Origin: Sordariomycetes sp. S80-01Y | Taxonomy: Eukaryota; Ascomycota; Sordariomycetes | Reading direction: 5' to 3' | Length of the DNA stretch: 64,000 nucleotides | Assembly: GCA_037042185.1 (NCBI GenBank) | Contig: JAXQJY010000027.1 | Span: 1,178,001 to 1,242,000, forward strand | In this document: one piece after another, positions 36,201-47,615 of the stretch | Numbering within the stretch: position 1 is the first letter of the stretch | How the letters are laid out: the number at the start of each line of letters is the position of its first letter | Made by a program: the position numbers and the translations under genes | Notes under the pieces: model-generated | Told to the model about the DNA's origin: nothing | Seen by the model: the letters and a program-made list of their open reading frames with translations, nothing else | The model's database searches: none

Positions 36201-39200
36201 AGTCGCGACTCTTTGCGTCACATGTGAAGCCTAGATCCTCAAAGCTGTCGCATTCGATGATGTACCCCTCAGTCTTGCGATGCTTTGACAGCACGTCCAC
36301 GTTGGTGCCAGCATCGCGGCAGACGAGGATGAGATGATATTGTTCCGATTCTCTCAATTGCTTCAGGTCCTTTTCCTCGATGTAGGAGCGGAGTGGGTTT
36401 TCCCCGAGAACACTGGAGGGAAGGCTCGACAAGTCATCTTGAGCTTTGGCAATAGTGAGCCTTGCAAGTTTGGCAGTTTGGGTCCCATAACCGGTCAAGA
36501 CTTCGAGGATTCTCAGTGTTAGACCAGCCGTGCCCCCAACTTGAAGGATCGTAAGTGTGGGATACTTGTAGGCCAGAAGCTTGAGGAATTGTTCCAGAGT
36601 CTCTGGCCTGGAGAATGCAACATCCTCGTCCCAAACAATCTCTGTGCAGAGATTACGATGGTTGGGCAAGAACTTTGTATCGGAGGGTGAATCGTTCAGG
36701 CTTTTTAAGTGAAGCCCTTTGATCTCGATAGAGGATTGTGTGTTTGGAACCTGCATGAGGATGTCCGCGCGCGCCCCAGAGCTTTCGCGTCGTGCAGTCG
36801 AGAACCCTGTGTAGTGATCAGGGGCAGCCTGTCGAAGAAAATTAGGCACGCAGATACTCTCCAAGAGCGTCGGAACCATTGGCGAGGAGTCAATCGAGAA
36901 CAAAGTTTGGAACATTGAGTCAAGGGTGGCAGGATGAATGAGGTGAGGATACTCAAAGTTGGCGGGCATCTTCGACTTTGTGTCAGGGACACGAACAGTT
37001 GAGACGCAAGAGTCTCCCCCCTTGGATAGTGCAGTAATGTTCTGGAACAAAGGCCCGTATTGCATGCCCACTGTCTCGAGAAGCTCGTAAAGCTGGCGAG
37101 GTTGAATAGGGGTGATGCACTTCTTCTTCGAAGCTTCCCGTTTGGCTTCAAGTTCAGAGGGAACATCCTGCACCTGCTCCTCATCGTAATGAAATTCCAG
37201 GTGTCCAGTAGCATTCTTCTCCCAGGGAGCGTTGAGCTGCTTGGAATATATGGAAAAGTCGTGAGAGCCGTGGAGATGGGACCCTGTGAGAGTCTCGACA
37301 TTCAATTTGATGTTGAGAGCCATCTCAAGGCCATGCTCGGTGTCGGGGATAAGCATGGGCTTTACGATGCGCATATTGGTGATTTTGTACGCGGTCAAGT
37401 CCATGTGCTCGTCGGCGAGCTGCTTCGCGCCCTCCAAAACCATGCAGATCATTCCAGCGGCCGGATACACGATTGTCTTTTGTACTTGGTGGTCTTGAAT
37501 CCAGGGGTTTTCTGAGATGCGAAGGAAACCTCGCCAGCGCGGCTCCATGGGAATGGAATCAGCCGTCGGAGCGCCGATAAGATCCTGGCGAGGATACTTG
37601 CGGAAGCGAAAGGTTTTGCCTAGGTGCGACTCGTGCCAGTACGCCTTGCTGTGGTTCCATGGATACGGAGGCAGTTTAGTGAGGCACTTCAGACGCTTGT
37701 CGCTCATACCGCGATGAAGGACCTTTTCCATGTCCACCCGCTGACCATGGACCCAAAGAGTCCCAATCACTTCCAGCATTGAATGAGGCCCATTAGTCTT
37801 GCGCTCAATGGCAGATAGATACTTTGGCGGGCTCTGAACGCCCATGCTCTTGATGATGTCAAAGGTTGGCCCCTTTAAGACGCAGCGAGGACTGAGTTCC
37901 AAGAAGATGTTCGGGCCCTGGGATCCCTTCTTCATCATTTCCCGAACAGCTTTGTCGTAGTTGACTAATGACACCATATTTTTGACCCAGTATGCGCCGT
38001 CGAGTGCCGCATTGGTGACTCGCTTTCCCGTGACCGACGAGAACATCATTACATCCTCAGTAGCTTTGGATGTGAGGTGCGAAAGAGACGCTAGGTAGTC
38101 TTCCGCCACAAGTCCCATGTGCTTAGAATGGTAAGCTGTACTGACAGGCAGCACACGTTGGAAGATGTCTTTCCCCTTCAGATCTTGCTCGACTGTAACA
38201 ATGGCCTCTGAGTGACCCGACAGGGTGACCGAACGCGGGCTGTTGATGCACGCAACCTCTAGCGACACGTCTGTTTCGGCCAGGTATTGACGTGCCTCAG
38301 ACTCAGAGATCCCAACCGCAATCATGCCGCCAGTGAACTCGTTGTTCTTCGTGGAAACGGCGGCTGCGTGCATACCTCGGTAATAGGCCACCTCCCACGC
38401 TGCCTCTCGAGACAACCCGCCGGTGGCAAAGGCTGCAGCGATCTCACCAGATGAATGGCCGATGACATGGGTAGGTGTGATGCCGAAAGATCGGAGCAGC
38501 TCGACTAGAGCGATCTGCAAAGCTGTCGTAGCCGGTTGGGCGACATCGGGCTCCGAGATGCGAGATTCGTCGTCGGATTTGAGCATCTCTTCGAGAAGAT
38601 TGAAGGGACTTTGGAGCTTAGTCTTCATGTAGTCGCTTGCTGCCTCCATACTCTCTCGATATACTTGGAAGCCCATCAGGTCTTCCCCCATCCTGGGCCA
38701 CTGCGCGCTCTGCCCACAGAAAGTGAAGCACAGTTGAGGGGCCTTGGCAGCACCACCGCCAGATCGCACAACATTGTCTGCATCAAACGCCTTCATCTTG
38801 GACGCAAGCTCTTTGGTACTACTCGCGACTATAACCGCCTTCCACTCCATTTTGGACCGACGTGAATTCAGGGTGTAGCAATAGTCTGCAAGGTCGTTGT
38901 CGTTCAGTGATTCGACGAATGGGATATGGGACTTGATGACCCGGCAAACGCCCGTTTTCTCATTGGAAGAGAAACAGAACAACTGTGGCTCCGGGTAGTG
39001 ATCAGTAGTAGCTTCCAAGGGTTTCTTGTCTGGTCGGCTGTCGAGAGACATATGGTTTGCTACCAGGCCGCGTTCGTGGAGGTAGGCGGGTGCTTCCTCC
39101 AAGATAACATGAGCATTCGTGCCGCCGAAGCCGAAGCAGTTGACGCTTGCTCGACGGATGCCCTCCTTGGGCCACTTGAGGACTTCTTGAGGTACTTTGA

Positions 39201-40618
39201 CCTTCCACTTCTTGAAGTCGATGTTAGGATTCGGGTCCACGAAGTTAATGTTGGGAGGGATCTGTCCACGCTCCAACACCATTACACCCTTTATAAGGCC
39301 CGCGATGCCGGCGGCTCCCTCCAGGTGGCCGATGTTGGGCTTCACAGAGCCAACAACAATCGGATTATCGATTTCTCGACCGGAAGCAAGTGTTTCGGAA
39401 ATGGCCTTCAATTCCCGCCAGTCGCCTGCTTGTGTGCCCGTGCCGTGACACTCAACGTACGCAGTCTGATTGAAGTCAAGACCTGCGGCTTCGTACAAGC
39501 CACGAATGTTGGCAACTTGAGCTTCTTTGCTCGGCAGGGTGATTCCAGTTGTTCGACCGTCCTGGTTGACGCGAGTGCCTCGAATCACACTTCGAATTGT
39601 GTCGTTGTCGCGGATCGCATCCGAGAGGCGCTTCATGACAACCACGCCAATACCCTCACCTCGTCCATATCCGTTCGCGCGAGAATCAAAGGTGAAACAC
39701 TTGCCGTCGGGGCTCAAGAAGTTGAGAGCGGTCATTGGCATGATGGTGTTTGGCGTAAGAATCATACCAGCTCCGGCAGCAATTGCCTACGGCATGTTAG
39801 AGCTCATGTCACAGAATCGAGCGTTTGGTCCCCTTACAAGCGATGACTCTCCAGAGCGTAAACTCTGCACGCCTATGTGAACGGTGACAAGGCTGCCGCT
39901 GCAGCCGGTGTCAATGGTCATGCTTGGGCCGTGGAGGTCGAAGGCATATGAAATTCGATTCGCCATAATGGCGATACCATTACCGGTGGCAGCATACTGC
40001 GGTTGCCAATCAGGATCGCGAAGACAAATTTGTTCGTAATCTGAACATTGTAAGTTAGCCACTCCAAGACGTAAGTCAATGGTTGTGTCATACCTTTCAC
40101 GAAAGATCCAACGTAGACGGCAGTGTCGCTCCCTTCAATGTCTTCCTTTCGAATGCCGGCCACAAACAGTTAGCACAGGTCCACCATGCATAACTAACAA
40201 TACTTACCGTTCTCGAGCGCCTCGTATGAGACCTCAAGAAGCATGCGCTGCTGAGGATCGACTGCGGCAGCTTCATCGGCAGACACCCCAAAGAACTGGC
40301 TCTAGTGTTAGCGCGAGATGTAAGCGGCTTCAACAGCATGACTCACAGGTGCGTCAAAAGTCGCGATGTCTTCTTTGAGGAAATGAGCTCCTCGAAAAGA
40401 AATCTGCTTTGTTAGCGAAATGTCGAGTAGAAGAAGCGGAGACTTACACTTCCTAGGCGATCTCCGCCAGGATGGTAGTACCCGTCGATATTCAAACGGT
40501 CCTTAGGGAATTCCGACCACTGAGACTCGCCACGTTCTAAGACTTTCCAAAGGCCCTCGGGAGAATTAGCATCCCCAGGGAATCGAAGTCCGATGCCGAC
40601 GATGGCGATGTCCTCCAT
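33277..40618 (-). CDS. Highly reducing type I polyketide synthase (KS-AT-DH-psiMT-ER-KR-ACP)
   Basis: Six exons (40618-40448, 40403-40347, 40295-40208, 40159-40094, 40040-39838, 39786-33277) give 2,364 residues if intron 3 ends at the position that restores the KS pattern. The ketosynthase has its active Cys at C174 (DTGCSGSLV) and the acyltransferase its Ser at S640 (GHSSGE). The dehydratase His is in DHQVQ near 960. A degenerate methyltransferase region follows (LQVGGTAG near 1275 in place of the SAM-binding glycine motif). The enoylreductase at about 1620-1930 has GSTGRGLAA where a GGVG loop is expected. The ketoreductase has GGLGGLG near 1980, and the carrier protein its Ser at S2314 (GVDSL). 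It builds a reduced polyketide chain in the cytosol. No thioesterase is present. Intron 3 lacks a normal acceptor. Confidence 0.93.
40160..40207 (-). other. PKS intron 3 with GG in place of the AG acceptor
   Basis: The intron begins GTAAGT and has a branch-point-like GCTAAC, but at the position that restores the KS sequence YEALEN-AGIRKED it ends TTTGTGG. A canonical site would need A at position 40161 on the minus strand. The nearest downstream AGs lie 14 bases in (frameshift to an early stop), 18 bases in (loss of 6 residues) and 27 bases in (loss of 9 residues). Confidence 0.7.
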
Positions 40619-43600
40619 CTTGCGTTAGACTTGCAGATGGAGAGCCAACGGAGGAAGCAAAGCAGCAAAAGCAGAAATCGATTCTAGAGAAAGTTGAGGT
40701 TCAGTTTCTGAAGAGCGAGTGTGTAGGAGAGGAAAGAAGCTGGTTAAGTGAAGCAAGAAGTTTCGATGAATCGCGTTGGCTGCGGGACTCGCGTCACCGA
40801 TCTGCCTTCAAAGCCTACAGCTGCTGGCAGCTTCTGCTTGCTGATGTTCAAAGTAGAACACAGTCTTTGTCCTTTATGTTGGGCGGCTTCGATGACGTGT
40901 AATGCTGGCCAGCTATGCACCTGGTGTCAGCTGATAGGTCAAGAGGGCTGTTGGTAGCAGCTGTTCACGAACCTGAGCGTCAGTTGTAATCAGACGATCA
41001 AAGACCCCAAGCGGTGAGATCCGATGCTAGAACATATAGGTGAAACAGAGAACAGATGCATAGAGAGTTGATTCTCAGACGACCGAAGTAGCTAGAAGCC
41101 AAGAAAGAGCAGGAGGTTTGTGAGCCCCCCTCCGCGGCGCAGTCAACCGTGTAGTCAATCGCAAGGTCTGCCCTACAAGGCCAGAGGGCATTCCAAGTGC
41201 AGCATTGCCTCTAATAGACATAATCGGTTTGATTTGTGGATGTCAACTGATTGCTTCCAAGACCTCTGTTAGGGAATTCTAGATTGGAGGTTTATGTTGT
41301 CCGCAGTCGACCGTATTTGAGACATGTCAGACGGGGCTCCAAACCCATGATGCAATGTCAACCCCTCGTGAGAACAAGTAAATATTGATTCCTCTGCGTC
41401 TAGCTGCTCCGCATTGGCGGTTTGCACAGTCATGCCCTGTAAAATGCATGCAGGTAAGCCAATCTGCAGCAAGGGTTCCGGTCAGCTCCGCCTGTTTGGT
41501 GCGCAAGAACCATCAAAAGTGCCAGCTATGGTTCGGAAGTCGGAGAAAAGGTCAAGAAACACGCAGCTTGAGTGCACGATCTTCAATCGATCGGTGGCAC
41601 ACAACGTCTGTGACAGCAAGGGTCTCGGACATATGTAGTGCTGGCACTTGCGAGTGAGGTCGAGCATTGGACTCATCAGAAACCGTTCAGTGGAAACAGT
41701 CGGAATCACGAATGAGAGGCTACAGACACACATATGAACCAACAAATGGAAAGGCTCCGCCCCCAAGGTGGTTGTCCGCGGATGGAAAGCTGCACCTGCA
41801 CCTGCAATAATGAACAGTAGCTTAGCTATTGTCAGCGTTGCTTCTCATGCACAGAAGATTGAGCCTTTTTCAGCGAAGCGCAATGGACCTAATATTGGGA
41901 CAGGTCACAGCATAGCGAACCCTATTCCATGATTGATGGGGCTCAGTTCGATTCACAGATAGTTCGTTGTTGGCTTTGACCTCCAAACTTGTGCCTCTTC
42001 GCAAGAAGGCACAGATGAAGTAAACCCCCTATTTCGGTAAAATGCTTAAATATTTAGTACTGAGCCACAGACTGGTAGAAGGCGCCGTACGAGACTGATG
42101 CGACGGACACTCCTGCTGAGTCTCAAGCTCATCCATCCAGGCCGTTTCCCCGCCATGCATTGGTTCGTGATAGAGCCACCTGCGCTGGCATAGATACCCC
42201 CTCCGCTCAATCGATTGGTGAACTTAACACAAGTTCACCAGTTCGCAGCCAAGCCTTAGTGCGCTCGTCACAAAGGGCTGATGTGTGTCGTGCATAGTGA
42301 ACTGTGCAGTTCAGGAGGCCGAGGCTCAAGCAACCCACACAAGTGGGAAAAAAGGTCCGATTGGACTACGATATGGTTGCTCTTCTAAGGCAGCTACAGG
42401 TTGTGCTGGTGGTCATCGCCACCCTTATAGTCAACAGCTCAACGTTCAATGAATGAGGCCCTTTAAGTGTATGTTCCGCATCAGCCACCATCACGCAACA
42501 GAGGTCAATCAAGATCACGTGAGCTACGTCAAGAAAGCGAAGTGGGAAATGTCCTCCCAAAAGGTGTCTTGGTGTCCGCTTCAGCATCGTTTCCGTCCAA
42601 GCAACTGCAGTAGTCCTGATATCCGCGGCACGATCCTGGTTGGTGGGCATCCGCTCCGTCAATTCAAATTGCTGCAGTTCTACACCGATGTCACCCACGC
42701 GCGTTGAAAAGGCGACATGTGAAGAAGGGTTCTGGCAAACCACTACAGGCAAGCCATGAGGGTCGGCGCAGCAATGGTAACGTGACACAGCATAATAATG
42801 GTAGTTGTAGGCCACTCAACCGCTGCGTCTGTGGTTTTCCGCGCCAATCGTTCTGAGGCGCGGCTGCAGATGCCTTGGACGAAGATCTGTTGGCAGACTG
42901 CAGGTTAATGACCCTAGGGTCCGAAGATCCTGCAAGCCCAAAACAAGCCTATGCCAGCTCTGTGGCTCAATCTCTCGACAATTGTGCGTGGGAAAGATAG
43001 GGATGAACTGACTATTTGAAGTAGTATTTGGGCGCAGTCGCGCTCGCTCGCGACTTAGCAACACCAAGGCAATCCGTGCCGGCATGTTTTACACAAACCG
43101 CAAGATGTTGAGTTATTCAGCGCTCATCTCGAGGTGGCCTTTCCACGAGTGCAACATTAATTTTCCAGCTGACCAGCTTCTCAGTGTATTGGACGGCTAG
43201 CAATCATTCCTCAGTTAACTTGGATCAAGTTAAAAGGACCAGTGTCTTATGGTGTCTCTATTGTCGTAATGCGGCCATGGTCTGATACTTGACCAGTCGA
43301 TTCTCTGCGCAGAGCTCACGGACTTCCCCTGCGTCGGCCGACAGAACGAGGCGGCGCCTTGTGCAGGACCGCGGCATATCTGCGCCAGATGCAACGAGTC
43401 CTACCCTTTCGAGACCCCCGTCACGCTTGAGGCTCGCAAACAAGTCAAGGCTTGCCACAGTGACCCCTGATCTGGTCTAGCAGCGGTAACACACAACCCG
43501 TCACGACCCGTGTCGCTATCTGTACGACTGTCAGAGAAGATCTCATCGCACCAGAAGCGTGGATGTATGGACGCTGCGGCGAGCCAGAGGGAACCTGCAT

Positions 43601-44461
43601 CTGCGGGAGACAGACTCGCGCTTGGTACAACAGCTCAGATGAACATGTCTCAGATACTTATTCAAAGGGATCCTGCTCTTCAGTCGGCCGCGTCCCCATC
43701 CGTGTGTTGGCGATCTGTCTCGGCGAGGCCATGTCTAACTCGAGGTCGACCACTCTTGAACTTGCTGATTTGAACGGTGAATCGCTCATCTCGATCTGTT
43801 ATCCCGAACACCGCGAGCGCTAAAACAGGTAACATTGCAACTCATGTTCATGAAACCTTTGCTGACGTCTCGTAGGAAAGACCCAAGTTCACCGCCTGTC
43901 CTCGGCTCTTTCCCTTGATCGAATCCCGAGGAAGCTGCGACTCTTGTCGAACCCGGTCGTTTACTTCTTTCCTCAAAGGCCGCGCCGTCGTTTCTGCTGC
44001 TGTTCCAAGCGAGCATTAGGCGAGCTTCCATGCAAAGTGCGGCTATCGCATTCGTATATGAGGGGGGGAAGGAACGCGATCTTCTGCCACTGCCAGTTGC
44101 TTCAGCATCAAAACATCTCACCTCGCCCCTCAACTGCGACCTATCTATCTCGCCACTTGTTTCGATTCTCCAGCTGCCACACTGAATCTACGTCCGAACT
44201 CGATCCTCAGAGCGCAGGCTCGAGGTCACTCCGGGATTGCGGGACTGTATCAGATCTCTCTTCTGGGGTACTCACCGACCAGGAAGTCAAGTTTGAAGTA
44301 ACTTCCTCACAGTTCTAGGGCCGACCTGTGCACCATTTTTGAAGCGCCACTCGTTCTTTTCGGTCAGGGTAGCTTCGCCTGGCCCATCAGCCAACATCAA
44401 ACAACACAGGATTCATACACAGGCGCTATCAAGAGTCAATCAAGTCCACTTGCATTACAAC
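40619..44461. other. 3.8 kb region between PKS and MFS genes without a convincing gene
   Basis: The part near 40619 is the PKS promoter and the part near 44461 the transporter promoter. Frames between them, such as the 149-codon minus-strand frame at 42366-42815, match no family I know. The one stretch with protein-like character is at 43297-43823 and is listed separately. The region could be regulatory DNA, or the remains of lost cluster genes. Confidence 0.4.
43297..43823 (+). other. Weak candidate: cysteine-rich coding fragments
   Basis: Two plus-strand stretches have a cysteine-rich, protein-like composition. The first (from about 43297, ending at a stop near 43467) contains CAELTDFPC, CAGPRHICARC and an ETPVTLEARKQVKAC segment. 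The second (from about 43470 to the stop at 43823) contains RCGEPEGTCICGRQTRAW and ends DLNGESLISICYPEHRER. They are in different frames and no clean intron joins them. This may be a multi-exon gene, a broken gene or chance. Confidence 0.25.
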
Positions 44462-46384
44462 ATGGCAGACACCACGACTCTTTCGTATCCGAACCCCTCC
44501 TTGGGCCAAGTCGCCCCCACCGAAACAGACTGCGAGAGCCAGAGCACCGCTAAGACTAGTATGCCAAGCCGCAAACACGAGGTGGAGGGCGCCCGTCAGG
44601 TAGTGCTCATCATAGCGTAAGTGTACTCTTTTCCATGGACAGGGCCTTGTCTGATCACTTAGGCTATTGGTGGGACTACTCTTCTCAAGTCTGGACTCCT
44701 CTATTGTCGCAACGTCTCTCGTAACGATATCTCACGACCTCAACGACTTTGTCAGTGCCCCGTGGATTATTCTGGCATACTTGTTGACTTACATGGGTTT
44801 TGCCGTATGCATCGCCAAACTGAGCGACATCTACGGTCGACGCAATATGCTTATGATCTCTTGGGTTCTTTTCATCACCTTCTCCTTGGGATGTGCCTCG
44901 GCGAAAGATATGGTTGCTCTGTAGGTGACAATTGCCCATTCTGGGTAGCCTTGCGACTGATGTAACGCAGGATCGTATGTCGAGCGTTCCAAGGGATTGG
45001 TGCCTCGGGCTTGTACAGCCTCACCCAGATCGGTCTGGTCGAAGTCGGACCGGTACATCGTCCGAGCGTCATCGGAGCCATGGTCGGTGCGACGCTCGCT
45101 ACAGCATTCATTCTCGGCCCCTTAATCGGAGGTGCGGTATCGAAACTGTCTGACTGGCGTTGGCTGTTCAATATGAAGTAAGCGCAGCTTCCAGCGGAGC
45201 AGATGGTGCTGACTGAACAAAAGCATACCTTTCGGTCTGGTGACCATCCTCGCAATCTCCAACCTATGGCCGGACGAAGAGGTTTCCAGTCTCCTGTCCT
45301 GGAGGGCCTTCAGGCGAATCGACTTCCTAGGAATTACTACTCTGCTTTGCAGCTCTGGTCTTCTAGTTTTCGCCGTGCAGCAAGCGGGATCGCAAACCTT
45401 CGCTTGGGCAAGCCCTACAATCATATCAGCCTTGACCATCTCTGGAATCAGCTGGGTTGCCTTCGTGACATGGGAGCTGCGGTTAGAAATGAAGAGCAAC
45501 CGCTGCATTGATCCCATCTTTCCGATCAGACTGATGTTGGGACGCGTCTACTCCGCCGGGCTCCTGTACGTACACATAGACTATGACGGTCTGCCGCCTT
45601 TGCTAACACGTTTAGGGTGACGATGCTCACAGGATTTCCTTATGTTGCGCTTACCATTGTCATCCCGGAGCGATTTCAAATCGTCAATGGCGAAGACGTC
45701 CTGATGGCCGGTGTTCATATCCTTCCGTTGCTTGGAGCCTGCGCAATGGGCTCGTTCCTTGGGGGTGCTATCTCCAGCAAGAGGAACAACACCTCTGTCA
45801 CTCTCATACTTGCCTCGTGTCTGCAGCTTTTGGGCATCGGTCTCATGATTCTGGTGTCCCATACAGGCTCTAGCCCACAGTCTCAATACGGGTTCCAGGC
45901 CATTTTTGGACTAGGTGTCGGGCTATCATTCTCTGCAACGACAATCATGACGAACGTCATGGCTTCAGAGGACAGTGAGAGAGCTTCAGCTCAAGGTGCC
46001 GTAGCGCAAGCCCGCGTGCTCGGGGGCTGCATTGGCCTCTCAATATGCACCGTTGTTCTCAACGAGCACGTCAACAGGGATCTCGGGCATGTTCTAAGTG
46101 ACGAGGACCTGGCCAAATTGCATCGAACGCCCCTCTCCAGCCTCGAGTGGCGCCCCGATCTGCGAGATATCGTCAAGGCTGTCTATGCCGGCGCCTTTTC
46201 CCACGAAATCAAGATTATGGTATTTGTGTGTGCAGCGATGGTCTTTGTTTCCCTGTTCTGTTTGGAACGACACCCACCACCGCTCGAGCAAATGACAACT
46301 GCGACAAAGGAGAACTCAAATTGCCGCCGAGATAGCGACTCGGCGACCGAGCTCAATAACCTCTCAAGGCGCCAGTCTATTTGA
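44462..46384 (+). CDS. MFS multidrug transporter, DHA2 type (14 TM)
   Basis: Five exons (44462-44616, 44663-44920, 44971-45177, 45224-45565, 45616-46384) close in frame to 576 residues. After a hydrophilic N terminus the first membrane segment reads LLVGLLFSSLDSSIVATSL, where LDSSIVATSL is the motif D1 of 14-TM drug:H+ antiporters. WIILAYLLTYMGF and KLSDIYGRRNM (motif A) follow, then FQGIGASGLYSL and GPLIGGAVSKLSDWRWLFNMNIPFG (motif C area). The C-terminal tail is hydrophilic and rich in Ser and Arg. Such proteins export toxins and secondary metabolites. It sits 3.8 kb from the PKS promoter in divergent orientation, so export of the polyketide is a reasonable guess. Confidence 0.9.
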
Positions 46385-47072
46385 GGACTTTGTACGGCAT
46401 CGTTCATGCGGTGCTTTTCATTATTGTGGGTGCTCGGCACGACGGATTGACCGTGACATTGTCTGTATTATCCCCTGTTGTATAGCGTGCTGGAGTTTCC
46501 TGTTCGCGCAGGAAAAGAGACATGATCGAGGGTCGTGAGTTCATGTTGAAACTATCCTGACTCTTCAATTACAGATGGCGCTATCTTTATGAAACGTTCT
46601 TTTCTTTTTCGGGAGGGGCCTAGCGCAGTAGCATTTGCCCAGCAATTGTCGGAAGACTAGCCCAATAGCTGTAATCAACTTTGAATCCTCGCGTGCCAGC
46701 AGGAGCGTTGTTCACAAAACCAACGGCAGAGCCATAGGGCTACCCAGTCGGACGGCCATTTCCAACGAAAGTAGCTGGTGTCCTTCCACGGACCCATCTT
46801 CTAAATTGGGCGAAGAGGGAAGAGTATCGACCTCTGATGTCAAACTCTGAACTGATTGGTGTCGCAAATGACTGTCTCGGGGAGGGGGGGACGGCCTAGA
46901 GGTAGTCGGCGAGCAGTGTGCGACGTGACGCCATCCTCGCACCATGCTCGCATAGCTCGCCTATTTGAGCTTGAGAGTATTTTTGGTGGCCCTGAAATTA
47001 GTATTGGTGCCTCTAGCAGATCTTCTAGCCGGAGAGGTGCCTCTGGCCGGGAGGCTGCTTTGGGACCCCTGT
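46385..47072. other. Intergenic region, no gene seen
   Basis: These 688 bases separate two convergent genes, the DHA2 transporter and the cupin gene. No frame with a recognisable pattern is present. Confidence 0.4.
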
Positions 47073-47615
47073 TCATGACAGGACCGGTCCCTCGGAGCCG
47101 TACAATGGATCCATCTCAAACCAATCCAGCTCTTTGATAGTCTCGATCTTCTCTCTCTCGTCCTCCTTTCCGTAGCACATATCCCATCCCTTGGCGTCCT
47201 TGGGATAGCTACCTACCATCTCGAACCCACCGTAATCCTCTAGCAATCGATGTCCCACCCCCGCCGGTACAACCATGACATCACCCTTTTCAACAACGGG
47301 TTCGACACGTCCCGGGTTGAGCTCACCGCCGAAGCAGAGCCTCGCACGGCCGGCGCTGACGCAGAGAACCTCGTGGGTAGTGCTGTGGAAGTGCGTGGTC
47401 GAGTACATGGTGTACCGCCACTGAGGGGCCACAACCCCGACGGAGTTGATTCGGGATTCAATATCCGAGGCGTTCGCGTTGGGCAGGGCGGCGTGGTAGA
47501 TGTAGAGCGGGCGGTTCGTCGGTGTGGAGTTGGGGATGAGGGCGTGAGAGGGGATGTGGTGGCGGGAGACGCGTAGGGCCGACAATGGCGTCAGCGTCGG
47601 TTCTTGGGGCTTCAT
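47073..47615 (-). CDS. Cupin domain protein (YjlB-like)
   Basis: A single-exon gene of 180 residues. The cupin motif 1 is visible in HFHSTTHEVLCVSAGRA with its His pair and Glu, and motif 2 in GDVMVVPAGVGHRLLED with its His. These residues bind a metal in most cupins. The spacing and the phrase STTHEVL are like the bacterial YjlB group, whose function is not established. There is no signal peptide. Co-location with the transporter does not by itself indicate a shared pathway. Confidence 0.85.
   Translation of the reverse strand: MKPQEPTLTPLSALRVSRHHIPSHALIPNSTPTNRPLYIYHAALPNANASDIESRINSVGVVAPQWRYTMYSTTHFHSTTHEVLCVSAGRARLCFGGELNPGRVEPVVEKGDVMVVPAGVGHRLLEDYGGFEMVGSYPKDAKGWDMCYGKEDEREKIETIKELDWFEMDPLYGSEGPVLS

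Noticed and set aside
33295-39880. Many plus-strand frames antisense to the PKS
   Set aside because: They are shadows of the conserved minus-strand PKS domains.
42366-42815. 149-codon minus-strand frame between the PKS and the MFS gene
   Set aside because: Composition and sequence match no known family, and no splice partner is visible.
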